A stretch of 64,000 bases of DNA from Buchnera aphidicola (Cinara curtihirsuta). Lineage in GTDB: Bacteria; Pseudomonadota; Gammaproteobacteria; Enterobacterales; Enterobacteriaceae. The notes under the pieces were generated by a model, which saw nothing but the letters and a program-made list of their open reading frames with translations, was not told the origin of the DNA and did not search any database. This document shows positions 9,554 through 18,817 of the stretch, piece after piece. A program made the position numbers and the translations under genes. Where the stretch lies: contig NZ_LR217700.1 in NCBI RefSeq assembly GCF_900698895.1, forward strand, positions 248,001-312,000, written 5' to 3'. Every line of letters starts with the position of its first letter. Positions within the stretch are counted from its first letter, which is position 1.

Positions 9554-11107
9554 TTATATACCTTCATCTTCATAATAAAACTGTTTTATAGTAATATTAT
9601 TACACCACAATGATATTATATAAATAAAACTGCCAAAAACACAAACACTAAAAATACGTAAAATTCTAATAAATATATTACCTACATACCAAGTAGATAT
9701 AAAATAAGATAAAAAAAGTAAAGAAATTGACATAATTATAGTTGATAAAAATATTTTTTTAAAAAAAATAAACCACCCCGGCTGAGGAAAAAAAATTTTT
9801 TTTCTATATAAAATAAAAAATAATAATATAGCATTAACCCAAGCAGATATACTTCCAGATAAAGCTAAACTAGATTGATTTAAAAAAAAAACAAAAAATA
9901 AATTTAATATTTGTGTAATCAATAAAGTTAAAAAAGATATTTTCATAGGTATAATAACATCTTTTATTGCATAAAAAGCTGTTGATAAAATTTTTACTAT
10001 TATTAAAGCAATAATACCTAATGCATAATATAAAAGAATTTTTTGTGTAATTAAAGTATCTATATTTGTAAAATTACCATATTGAAATAAAGAAATAATA
10101 AATGGTTTTGATAAAAAAATTAATAATGAAGCACAAGGTAAAGATAAAAGCAATGAAATACGTAAACTCCAATCTAATAACTTAGAATAACTTTCAGTAT
10201 TTTTTAATGTATAATATTTAATTAATTTTGGAAAAATCAAAGTACTAATAGAGGAACCTAATATACCTACCGGCAATTCAGTAAGCCTATCAGCATAATA
10301 TAACCATGATATAGAACCAGAAGTAAATAAAGAAGCTATAATACTATTAATAATTAAAGATATTTGTCCTATAGATACTCCTAATAATGATGGTATAAGT
10401 TTGTATAATACCCTCTTCAAACCAATATTATTAAAATTAATGCTAGGTAATACTAATATTTTTTTTATACTTAAAAATGGTAACTGATATATTGTTTGTA
10501 AAAAACCTCCAAATATTACCCCCCAACCTAAAAACAAAATCTGCGGATATAAATAAATATCTTTAAAATAAATACTAAATACAGCAAATAAAATTATACA
10601 AATGTTCAATAAAATCGGCGCGAATAAAGGAACCAAAAAAACACCATATATATATAAAATAGATGAAAAAAAAGAAGATAAAGATGCAAAAATAATATAC
10701 GGGAAAACAATTTTAAAAAGTTTAATAGCTAAATTTAATTTAACAGTATTGTTTAAAAAACCAGGTGACATTGTAATAACAATTACATTAGGAAAAAGAA
10801 TAGCAATAAACATTATTATTGTTAACAAAATTATTAATAATCCAAATATACATGAAATAAAATCTTTTGTTAAAGAATGTTTATGATTTGTTTTATATTC
10901 TGACAATACTGGTATAAAAGCTTGAGAAACTATTCCTTCTGTAAAAATTCTACGTAATAAATTAGGTATCTTAAAAATTGAAAAAAAAACATCAGTTTCA
11001 AAAGATACGCCAAAAGTGTATGCGATTAAAAAATCTCGTACAAAACATAAAAAACGACCACTAGCAGTAACTAGACTCATTGATGCTAAAGATTTCAAAA
11101 GATTCAT
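9554..11107 (-). CDS. murJ: Lipid II flippase MurJ
   Basis: A MATE-like integral membrane protein that flips lipid II across the inner membrane for peptidoglycan synthesis. It has 517 residues against 511 in E. coli, with about 14 hydrophobic segments. It begins MNLLKSLASMSLVTASGRFLC, nearly as in E. coli. The functional arginines of the cavity are in place: the SGRFLCFVRD pair (18 and 24), NLLRRIFTEG near 52, and YYADRL near 270. The C-terminal PQPGW motif is also conserved. Partner wall genes glmM and murA are missing from their usual slots elsewhere in this window. Confidence 0.95.
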   Translation of the reverse strand: MNLLKSLASMSLVTASGRFLCFVRDFLIAYTFGVSFETDVFFSIFKIPNLLRRIFTEGIVSQAFIPVLSEYKTNHKHSLTKDFISCIFGLLIILLTIIMFIAILFPNVIVITMSPGFLNNTVKLNLAIKLFKIVFPYIIFASLSSFFSSILYIYGVFLVPLFAPILLNICIILFAVFSIYFKDIYLYPQILFLGWGVIFGGFLQTIYQLPFLSIKKILVLPSINFNNIGLKRVLYKLIPSLLGVSIGQISLIINSIIASLFTSGSISWLYYADRLTELPVGILGSSISTLIFPKLIKYYTLKNTESYSKLLDWSLRISLLLSLPCASLLIFLSKPFIISLFQYGNFTNIDTLITQKILLYYALGIIALIIVKILSTAFYAIKDVIIPMKISFLTLLITQILNLFFVFFLNQSSLALSGSISAWVNAILLFFILYRKKIFFPQPGWFIFFKKIFLSTIIMSISLLFLSYFISTWYVGNIFIRILRIFSVCVFGSFIYIISLWCNNITIKQFYYEDEGI

Positions 11108-11884
11108 TTTGTGTAACCTTAGCTCTTATATTTTATATAATGATTTTAATATTGATTGATACAATTTAATATTTTATTACATTTAATTAATTTTACTTTA
11201 TTAATGTATAAGTAATAAAAAGATAATTTTCATAAAAAATATTTTTTAATGTCTTAAATATAAAAAATTTAAAAATAAAATAAATAATTTATATTTATAT
11301 ATAAAAATATTTTTTAAAATATATAATTATAAATTATATTATACTGTTATTCATATGATTTAAATAAATATTTTATTAAAATAATAAAAAAAATATTAAT
11401 AAAAATTACTTTTCTTAATAAAAAAAAATTTATTCTTTGTAAATTTTTTTTATAAATATATCATTATAATAATAAATATAAAAACTATTTTTAAAAAATA
11501 AAATAATAAATACTTTATTATAAATTTTATTATTATATAATGTAATAAATATATTTTATAAATTATTTATTCAAAATAATATATTTTATATAATAAGTAA
11601 ATTACTTAATTTTATTAAGTATTAAATCTTTAAATAGATCAAATATAAATAATACCATAGTATATAAAAACATAAATTTAAAAAATAAAACTATTAAAAT
11701 AATAAATGATTAACTATATAAAAAAAGAGATTATGAATCTATATAAAAGTTTTTTTATTTTAAAATAAATACTTTTTTATTTTAATAAAAATATGATAAA
11801 ATAACTTTTTAAAATAATTTTTAAAAAAAATTTGAAAATATTAATAATAAAAAATATTTATATTTCTATAAAATGAGGTTATAT
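11108..11884. other. Long gap where flgN/A/B/C/D/E would be expected; no gene seen
   Basis: These 777 bp between murJ and flgF are almost entirely A and T, with no frame showing similarity to a known protein. In E. coli and Buchnera gene order, the early flagellar genes (flgN, flgA-E) sit here. The gap is probably what is left after their erosion, plus the promoter for flgF. A GAGG at 11875-11879 precedes the chosen flgF start. Confidence 0.5.
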
Positions 11885-12598
11885 ATGAACAATACAATAC
11901 ATCCAATTATTACATTTACTGATATACATCTACTTCCAGATAATACTGAAACAAAAAAAAAAACAGATTCTGTTAAAACAGACTTACAAATAAAAAATGT
12001 ATACAATATTAAAATAAATTCTGATAATAAAAAAATAATAAAAAAACAAGATATAGAATCAGATACTATTCATATTAAACCATTACAAGAAAATAAAAAT
12101 ATAAAAGAAAATGATAATTCAGAAATAGGTTTTTTTTCTATTTTAGATGATCAAGGATGTGAAGGATTTTTAATAGAAGGACGTATAAGAATAAATAAAA
12201 ATCGTGAAGTAACAATGAATGGTTATCCTTTATTAAATATTAAAGATACAGTCATTAAAGTTCCTGAAAATAAAAAAATACTTGTTAAATCTGAAGGTTT
12301 AATTGTAATAAAAGAAGATGATGATAAAAAAACAAATAAACCGACAGTGTTAGGACAATTAAAATTTATTTCATTAAATAAAAATGATGTTGTGGCACGT
12401 AAATATAATAAAGTATATGATTTAAATGATTTAGGTTTAGAAAAATATAAACAAAATGAATTAGATATTAAGTATCAATTTTTATCTAGTAAAGAAATTA
12501 TTGAAAATAATGAAAAAGCCACTAGGAGTTTAATTAAAAAAATAAATTTAATTAGATCTTATGAATTTAATTCATTGTCAAAATTAAAGAAAAATTAA
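11885..12598 (+). CDS. flgF: Divergent flagellar rod protein FlgF
   Basis: The protein of 237 residues matches FlgF in its middle and end: EGFLIEGRIRINKNREVTMN, then the GYPLL and VPENKKILVKSEGLIVI segments, and VLGQLKF, aligned with EGYTRNGSIQV, QGHPVI, VPEGAEITIAADGTI and PVGRLKL of E. coli. The start at 11885 has GAGG 6-10 bp upstream; an in-frame ATG at 11873 lacks one. The N-terminal rod (D0) helix with the ANLANA.TPGF signature is absent although total length is near normal, so this part has been rewritten. FlgG is the alternative identity, but the middle segments fit FlgF better. Its neighbours flgG and flgB-E are missing. Confidence 0.65.
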   Translation: MNNTIHPIITFTDIHLLPDNTETKKKTDSVKTDLQIKNVYNIKINSDNKKIIKKQDIESDTIHIKPLQENKNIKENDNSEIGFFSILDDQGCEGFLIEGRIRINKNREVTMNGYPLLNIKDTVIKVPENKKILVKSEGLIVIKEDDDKKTNKPTVLGQLKFISLNKNDVVARKYNKVYDLNDLGLEKYKQNELDIKYQFLSSKEIIENNEKATRSLIKKINLIRSYEFNSLSKLKKN

Positions 12599-12717
12599 AT
12601 AATATAAAAAAAATACTTATATTTTTTAAAGATAAAAAATTACATAATTTTTAATTATATTAAATTTATTAATTATCTTTCAATAAAACCTATATTTTAT
12701 TTTTTATAAAATAAATT

Positions 12718-12742
12718 AGAAACTAGTAATATACTAGTTTCT
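12718..12742. terminator. Perfect 11-bp hairpin after flgF
   Basis: AGAAACTAGTA (12718-12728) and its exact complement (12732-12742) are separated by an ATA loop. It is the only structured element in the 301 bp between flgF and flgH. There is no long T run after it, so it may be a processing or stability hairpin as easily as a terminator. Confidence 0.45.
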
Positions 12743-12899
12743 AGTAATTTTAGATATATAAAATATATTACATATTTATTGTATGAAATATAAATTTAAT
12801 TATAAAAAATAATCATTTTCATTTCTAAAAATAGAAAAAATAAAAAAAATTTTTTTCTAAAGTAAAAATATATTTATGTTATTAAAGGTAACATAATTA

Positions 12900-13546
12900 A
12901 TGATCAAATCATTTTATAAGATACTTAAAAATATTATACTTATAATACTAATTATTTTTACTATAAATAATAGTATTTTTTCATGTAAGAAAATAATAAA
13001 TAAAAAAATTTTTTTAAAACCCATTCAAATAATTAAAAAAAATAAAAAAAAAAAAAAAATAATTATTCATCTTGGTTTACAAATTATAAAAATTATAAAA
13101 TCGGAGATAATATTACTGTTTTATTTAATGAAAAGAATAATATTAATTATAGTATAAAAAAATATATAATTAAACAATCATATTATATATATAATTTTAA
13201 ATTATTTATTGTTAAAAAAATAAATACATACATTGGAAATATAGAAAAAATAAAGAAATTAATTAATAAAAAAAATTTTTATATAAAAAAAAATATAAAT
13301 TTAAAATTATCAGTTAGAGTGGTAGCAATATTAAAAAATAAATATTTAAAAATTTTAGGTGAAAAAAAATTTTTTAATAATAATCATATAGAAAAAATAA
13401 AATTCTATGGAATAATTAATCCTAAAAAAATCAATTTAAACAATTCTATAAACTCTTCTAAAATTTCTAATTTTAAAATTGAGTATTCAAATCAAAATTT
13501 CAAAAAAAACATTTTTTTTTACTTAAAAAAATATTTTATTTTTTAA
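12900..13546 (+). CDS. flgH: Flagellar L-ring protein FlgH, frameshifted at an A16 tract
   Basis: Two frames together give a FlgH of about 215 residues (232 in E. coli). Frame 1 (12900-13157) has a lipoprotein signal ending SIFSC, followed by a Lys-rich stretch. After the A16 tract at 13044-13059 the homology continues one frame over (NYKIGDNITVLFNE matches RNIGDTLTIVLQE, and LGEKKFFNN...IKFYGIINPKKI matches VGEKQIAIN...IRFSGVVNPRTI) to a stop at 13546. One extra base would join the frames. FlgH forms the outer-membrane L ring of the basal body. It is either a pseudogene or rescued by slippage at the tract. Confidence 0.8.
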
Positions 13547-13554
13547 AATTAAAA

Positions 13555-13582
13555 ATATATACTATTTAATTATAGTATATAT
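13555..13582. repeat. 11-bp inverted repeat between flgH and flgI
   Basis: ATATATACTAT (13555-13565) is followed by a 6-nt spacer and ATAGTATATAT (13572-13582). It sits in the 60 bp gap after flgH. Similar TATACTA/TAGTATA hairpins lie in other gaps of the window. Confidence 0.4.
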
Positions 13583-13606
13583 ATTACTATATATAATTAA
13601 AATTAT

Positions 13607-14404
13607 ATGAAAATTATATCAAAATTTAAATATATAATTATTATTCTGTATATTTTATTAAATAACAAATCTTTAATATCTGCAAAAAAAATTCATAATC
13701 TAATAAATATTGTAGGAATTCAAGATACTCAACTTATCGGATACGGTCTAGTAGTTGGTTTAAATGGTACAGGTGATACAACCGCTCAAATTCCCTTTAC
13801 ATATCAATCATTAAATAATATGTTAACAAAATTTGGAATTTATACTAATAATAGTCAAAATATACAAACAAAAAACACAGCCGCCGTTATAGTAACCGCT
13901 ACTATATCACCATTAAATTATATCGGACAAAAGATTGATATTACAGTTTCTTCTATTGGAAATGCTAGCAATTTAAATGGAGGAACATTAATAATGACTC
14001 CATTAATGGGTGTAGATAAAAAAACTTATGCTATTGCTCAAGGTAATATATCAACAAATTTTCAAGAAAAAAAAATATACTTTAAAAAATATAATAAAGA
14101 TTTATTAAATAGAAAAAAAATAATTCGCGGAGCAATTATTAAAAAATCTACTTCTAATAAATTTGATAAATATCATCACGGAATTATAATTTTAAAATCT
14201 ATAAGAAATAATTGGTCTTTATTAAAAAAAATATGTAACACTATTAATATGCAATATTATAATATTGCAACTATTATTGATTTTAACACTATACAATTAA
14301 ATATACCAAAAAATAAAATTTTACAAAATAAAATTTTATTTCATATATTTAATATAGATATACCATCTAAAAAAAATATACATAAAAAAAAATATAATAT
14401 ATAA
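13607..14404 (+). CDS. flgI: Flagellar P-ring protein FlgI, C-terminally truncated
   Basis: The protein has 265 residues against about 365 in E. coli. A signal peptide (SLISA|KKIHN) leads into well conserved FlgI sequence: LIGYGLVVGLNGTGD, SLNNMLTKFGI, KNTAAVIVTA, GQKIDITVSSIGNA and GGTLIMTPLMGVD. Conservation fades near residue 240 and the frame then stops. The roughly 100 C-terminal residues are absent, and only 42 bp remain before rluC, so they were deleted rather than frameshifted. FlgI builds the P ring of the basal body in the periplasm. Whether the shortened protein still assembles cannot be judged here. Confidence 0.88.
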   Translation: MKIISKFKYIIIILYILLNNKSLISAKKIHNLINIVGIQDTQLIGYGLVVGLNGTGDTTAQIPFTYQSLNNMLTKFGIYTNNSQNIQTKNTAAVIVTATISPLNYIGQKIDITVSSIGNASNLNGGTLIMTPLMGVDKKTYAIAQGNISTNFQEKKIYFKKYNKDLLNRKKIIRGAIIKKSTSNKFDKYHHGIIILKSIRNNWSLLKKICNTINMQYYNIATIIDFNTIQLNIPKNKILQNKILFHIFNIDIPSKKNIHKKKYNI

Positions 14405-14446
14405 TTATATATATTTATTAATATATTTTATATATAAGAAAACTAT

Positions 14447-15393
14447 ATGAATAATAAAGAATTATTAAAAAAATCAATTATAATACAAAAAAATATGTCA
14501 GGTCAAAGAATTGATAATTTTTTATTTAAACATTTTAAAAAATTACCAAAAAGTATGATATATCGTAGTATAAGAATAGGAAAAATAAAAATAAATAAAA
14601 AAAAAATAAAACCGTTTTATAAACTTAAAATCAATGATTGCGTTACAACACACTCTATTATAATAGATATAAAAAAAAAAAAATTTATTTAAAAAAATCA
14701 ATAATTAATTTATTTTTAAAAAATATATTATTTGAAGATAAATATTTAATCGTTTTTAACAAACCGCATGGATTTGCAGTACACGGAGGTAGCGGGATTA
14801 ATTATGGAGTAATAGAAATATTTAGAGAAATTCGAAAGAAATTGACATTTTTAGAGCTCGTACATCGTATCGATAGAGATACTTCTGGCATACTAATTCT
14901 TGCAAAAAAACGTTCTATTTTAAAAAAAATGCATGAAAATTTACGTAAAAAAAAAATATATAAAGAATATTTAGCATTAACACACGGTTATTGGTCTCAT
15001 AAAAACAAAATAATTTGTTTGCCTTTATCAAAAAGAAAAGATGTTAAAAAAAAAAAAAAAGTGTATGTTCATGAAAATGGAAAACCTTCAAAAACAAAAT
15101 TTAAAGTAAAAAAATATTTTAATAATACTACTTTAATATCAGCTGTACCTATTACCGGAAGAACTCATCAAATTCGAGTACATACTTCACAATTTGGACA
15201 TCCTATTATTTTTGATAAAAAATATGGAAATACAGAACAAGAAAAAAAATATATTTTAAAAAAAAATAATAGATTATTATTACATTCATATAAAATTTCT
15301 TTTATCCATCCAAAAGAAAAAACAAAAATTTGTATAATAGCTCCATTAGATGAAAAATTTAAATATTGCTTAAAATATTTTTCAAAAAAATAA
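14447..15393 (+). CDS. rluC: 23S rRNA pseudouridine synthase RluC, frameshifted at an A13 tract
   Basis: RluC makes pseudouridines 955, 2504 and 2580 in 23S rRNA. Frame 1 (14447-14692) holds the S4 RNA-binding domain (GQRIDNFLFKHFKKLPKSMI). After the A13 tract at 14671-14683 the protein continues in another frame with the catalytic domain (FNKPHGFAVHGGSG, the HRIDRDTSGILILAKK motif with the catalytic Asp, and ITGRTHQIRVHT) to a stop at 15393. One added base at the tract would give a full-length RluC of about 315 residues (319 in E. coli). No other lesion is visible, which argues for slippage rescue over a dead gene. Confidence 0.87.
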
Positions 15394-15419
15394 TTTTTTT
15401 AAAGAAATAAGGAAAAAAA

Positions 15420-15620
15420 ATGGCAGTACAAAAAAGTAAACCAAGTAGATCAAAAAGAGGAATGAGAAGATCTCATGATCTTATATCAGAAAATCAGTTA
15501 TCTATAGATAAAACATCAAAGGAAATACACATTCGTCATCATATAACGCACAGTGGATATTATAAAGGAAAAAAAACATTTTTATTTAATAAAAGATCTG
15601 AAAAAACATTAAATCAATAA
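15420..15620 (+). CDS. rpmF: 50S ribosomal protein L32
   Basis: A 66-residue protein starting [20 protein letters not shown], an almost exact L32 N-terminus. It is followed by [22 protein letters not shown]. coli L32 has 57 residues, so this copy carries about nine extra C-terminal residues, mostly polar or charged. AGGAAA lies just before the ATG. The place upstream of fatty acid synthesis genes is the E. coli arrangement, but plsX and fabH, which normally come between rpmF and fabD, are absent. Confidence 0.97.
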   Translation: MAVQKSKPSRSKRGMRRSHDLISENQLSIDKTSKEIHIRHHITHSGYYKGKKTFLFNKRSEKTLNQ

Positions 15621-15754
15621 TAAAAATTTTATAAATATTAATAATTATATTAAAAATATACTTTTTAAATAAAAAATATTTTTTTTAAAATATTTTTATA
15701 ACTATAAATATTTAAAATCATTAAATTAAAATTATCTATATAATAAAAATATTT

Positions 15755-15787
15755 TTCTATATACTATATAAGTAGTAGTATATAGAA
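15755..15787. repeat. 12-bp inverted repeat upstream of fabD
   Basis: TTCTATATACTA (15755-15766) and TAGTATATAGAA (15776-15787) are exact complements with a 9-nt loop, ending 23 bp before the fabD ATG. In RNA it would sit just upstream of the AAAGGT ribosome binding site. It could end rpmF transcripts or modulate fabD, but there is no T run. Confidence 0.45.
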
Positions 15788-15810
15788 TAAAAAAGGTTAA
15801 GTTATAATTT

Positions 15811-16751
15811 ATGAAAAAATTTTCAGTAATCTTCCCCGGATATGGATTATATAATATAGAATTTTTAAAATCATTTTTAAAAAAATATCATATAGTTCGA
15901 AAAACATTTAAAAAAGCATCTGATATATTAAATTATAATATATATAACAACTTTTTTAAAAAAAAGAATAATTTTATTTTTCATAATAAAAATATATATT
16001 TACTAACATTTATTTCTTCAGTAGCTATATATAGAGTTTTAGAAAAAGAAATAAATATTAAACCAAATATAATATCTGGACATAGTATAGGTCAATATTC
16101 TGCTTTAGTCTGTAATAAAAATATATTATTTGAAGAAGCAATTAATATTATTAAAATACGTAATAAAATTATGTTAGAAGCAGTAAAAAATACTCGAGTT
16201 TTAACATTAGTAGTTATTGGATTAAATTATAATCTTATTAAAAAAACTTGTTTATTACTTTCTACTAAAAAAAAAAAGTATTTATTTCTATTATTAACTC
16301 AAAAAAACAAATAGTTATTACTGGAAATTATTCTGTAGTATATTCTGTCGGTTTAATATTTAAAAAAAAATTTTATGCTAAAGTAATTCGATTACCAATG
16401 TCAATTGCATCTCACTGCTTATTAATGAAAAATTATAAAGAAAAATTTTCTTATTATTTAAAAAAAATAAAAATATTTAAAGGAAAATATCCTATAATTA
16501 GTAATCATAATGCAAATATTATTTTATCTAAAAAAGAAATATATTCTTCATTAATAAAACAAATATATAAAACAGTACAATGGAATAAAAGTATAAAAAA
16601 AATTATCTCTATGGGAGTAAATATTTTTATCGAAGTAGGACTTGGTAATATATTAACTAATTTAAATAAAGAAAATAAAAATATATTTTCTTACTCAACA
16701 AATGAGTATAAAAAATTATTATTAGTTATGGATATAATAAAAAAATTATGA
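15811..16751 (+). CDS. fabD: Malonyl-CoA:ACP transacylase FabD, frameshifted at an A11 tract
   Basis: FabD loads malonyl groups on acyl carrier protein for fatty acid synthesis. Frame 1 (15811-16314) holds the nucleophile motif SGHSIGQYSALVC and the carboxylate-binding Arg (KIRNKIMLEA). After the A11 tract at 16267-16277 homology continues in a second frame (SIINSKKQIVITGNYS, the catalytic His in IASHCLLMK, and YKTVQWNKSI) to the stop at 16751. One added base restores about 313 residues (309 in E. coli). The oxyanion-hole motif FPGQGSQ reads FPGYGLY, so the usual Gln is Tyr. The stop overlaps the fabG start (ATGA), suggesting coupling. Confidence 0.87.
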
Positions 16752-17485
16752 AAAAAAAAATAGCTTTAGTAACCGGAGCCAATAAAGGAATCGGGAAAAA
16801 AATTTCAACAGAATTGATATCTTTAAATATATTTGTGATTGGTACTTCTACTACAAAAAAAGGCGTAGAAATAATTAAAAAAAATTTACAAAATAATGGA
16901 ACTGGAATATTAATAAACTTTTTAAAAATTTCAACAATTAAAATAAAAATTAAAAAATTAATTAATAAGTTTAAAAAAATTGATATATTTATACACAATT
17001 CAGGAATTATAAATGATAAATTATTAATTACTATGAAAAATTCAGAATGGAATAATGTAATTAATATTAATTTGTCTTCTATATTTTATATAACAAAAAT
17101 AATTTTAATACCAATGATCAAACAAAAATATGGAAGAATAATTATAATTAGTTCACTGGTTAGTCACACGGGACAAATAGGACAAACAAATTATGCAGCA
17201 TCAAAAGCTGGTTTAATTGGTTTCTCAAAATCTTTGGCTTTGGAAGTAGCATCAAAAGGAGTTACAGTTAACTTGGTTTCTCCAGGATATATAATTACAG
17301 ATATGACAAAAAAAATTTTATCTTTTAATAAAAAAAAAATATTAAAAAAAATACCAATGGGGGTTTTTGGAAAAACAAAAGATATTGCTTATGTTGTATC
17401 TTTTTTATCATCAGAAAAATCTTCATATATTACAGGTCAAAATATTCATGTAAATGGAGGAATGTATGTTGACCTTGCTACATAA
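16748..17485 (+). CDS. fabG: 3-oxoacyl-ACP reductase FabG
   Basis: An NADPH-dependent short-chain dehydrogenase that reduces 3-oxoacyl-ACP in each elongation cycle. It has 245 residues against 244 in E. coli. The cofactor motif TGANKGIGKKI is at 9-19, and the catalytic Ser (near 136), Tyr149 and Lys153 are present in the ISSLVSH and NYAASKAG segments. The usual NNAG motif reads HNSG at 83-86, a mild change. It overlaps fabD by 4 nt and is followed by acpP 52 bp later. Confidence 0.96.
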   Translation: MKKKIALVTGANKGIGKKISTELISLNIFVIGTSTTKKGVEIIKKNLQNNGTGILINFLKISTIKIKIKKLINKFKKIDIFIHNSGIINDKLLITMKNSEWNNVININLSSIFYITKIILIPMIKQKYGRIIIISSLVSHTGQIGQTNYAASKAGLIGFSKSLALEVASKGVTVNLVSPGYIITDMTKKILSFNKKKILKKIPMGVFGKTKDIAYVVSFLSSEKSSYITGQNIHVNGGMYVDLAT

Positions 17486-17537
17486 AAAATATTTATAAAA
17501 AATTTTTACTATTCAAAATAATCATCGAGATATACAC

Positions 17538-17777
17538 ATGAATAATATTATTGAACGTATAAAGAAAATAATTAAAAAACAATTTCAAATAAAAGAAAAA
17601 AATATTTCATTAGATAATGAATTAAAAAAAGATTTTAATATGGATTCATTAGATTTTATAGAATTAATCATGTTACTGGAAGAAGAATTTAAAGTTGAAT
17701 TATTTGACATAGAAATAGAAAAAATTAAAACAATAAAAGATATTAAAAAGTACATCATAAAAAAAATCAAAAAATAA
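17538..17777 (+). CDS. acpP: Acyl carrier protein
   Basis: A 79-residue acidic helical protein with the DSL phosphopantetheine site: Ser37 in [11 protein letters not shown], where E. coli has GADSLDTVEL. The carrier shuttles growing acyl chains between the Fab enzymes. The helix-II region ([13 protein letters not shown]) is conserved. In E. coli acpP is followed by fabF, pabC, mltG and tmk before holB; here holB comes directly, 17 bp after the stop. Confidence 0.96.
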   Translation: MNNIIERIKKIIKKQFQIKEKNISLDNELKKDFNMDSLDFIELIMLLEEEFKVELFDIEIEKIKTIKDIKKYIIKKIKK

Positions 17778-17794
17778 AAATAGAAAATTTGCCC

Positions 17795-18790
17795 ATGAAA
17801 AATTACCCCTGGTTAGTTAGCGAATATAAAAAAATAGTAAAAAAATATTATAATAATAAACTACATCCTATAATTTTAATTCAATCACGTATTGGTTTTG
17901 GAGTTTCACGATTAATTTTTAATATTTCTCAATGGATTCTGTGTTCAAATAAAAAAAAAGAAAAAAGCTGTGAAAGATGTTTATCTTGTATCTTAATAAA
18001 TCAAAAAAAACATCCTGATTTTTATAATTCTAATTATGATTCAAAAAATAAATATATCGGAATAAATATTATTCGTACTATTATAGATGACATTTATCAA
18101 ACCTCACAGCAAGGAGGAGCTAAGATTATTTGGTTTTCATCTATTAATAGACTTACTATAGAAGCACAAAACTCTTTATTAAAAATTTTAGAAGAACCCC
18201 CAGAAAATACTATATTTTTTTTAAATACAAATAATATAAAAACAGTTCTTAGTACTATTACAAGCAGATCCACTATTTACTATATAAATTTACCTAGAGA
18301 AAAAGACACCTTAAATTGGCTAAAAGAAAAAAACAAAATTTATACTTCTATTCAACTATTAACAGCTTTACGAATAAATAATAATGCTCCTATAATCACA
18401 CACAAATTCTTAAATAATAAAAAATTAAATGAAAGAAACATATTTATGATAGCAATATATAAATACATGATTAATAAAAAATATATTAATTTATTAAAAA
18501 TAATATTAAATTATAGAAAAAAAAAAATAATTATATGGGTTTGTTATCTAATTCTAGATGTTATAAAATATATTATATGTAAAAAATATAAAGTTCAAAA
18601 TTTAGATCAAATTAAATTAATAAAAAAAATAGCAAAAAAAAATAATTTTAACATATTAATCCAACATTTAAGATCTTGGATTCAATGTAAAAAAATATTA
18701 TCTAGTTCATATCATATTGATAAAAAATTAATATTTACAGAACAAATTCTATTGTTAACTAATGATATATTAAATAATACTAATATATAA
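17795..18790 (+). CDS. holB: DNA polymerase III subunit delta'
   Basis: A clamp-loader subunit that works with DnaX and HolA to load the sliding clamp. With the ATG at 17795 the protein begins MKNYPWLVSEY, matching MRWYPWL of E. coli; an earlier in-frame TTG at 17789 is less likely. It has 331 residues against 334. The zinc cysteines are at 50, 59, 62 and 65, GGAKIIWFSSINRLT and NSLLKILEEPPENT follow, and the degenerate P-loop lacks a normal Walker A, as is usual for delta'. tmk, its usual upstream neighbour, is missing. Confidence 0.93.
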   Translation: MKNYPWLVSEYKKIVKKYYNNKLHPIILIQSRIGFGVSRLIFNISQWILCSNKKKEKSCERCLSCILINQKKHPDFYNSNYDSKNKYIGINIIRTIIDDIYQTSQQGGAKIIWFSSINRLTIEAQNSLLKILEEPPENTIFFLNTNNIKTVLSTITSRSTIYYINLPREKDTLNWLKEKNKIYTSIQLLTALRINNNAPIITHKFLNNKKLNERNIFMIAIYKYMINKKYINLLKIILNYRKKKIIIWVCYLILDVIKYIICKKYKVQNLDQIKLIKKIAKKNNFNILIQHLRSWIQCKKILSSSYHIDKKLIFTEQILLLTNDILNNTNI

Positions 18791-18817
18791 TTTAAATAAT
18801 ATATAAGGATAAAAAAA

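Noticed and set aside
10602-10886. 94-codon open frame antisense to murJ
   Set aside because: murJ is full length and conserved here; the antisense frame is Lys/Ile-rich and without homology.
11108-11884. Possible structured RNA (RNase P RNA, tmRNA or 4.5S) in the long gap
   Set aside because: No local rise in G+C and no long stems, unlike the tRNA genes of the window.
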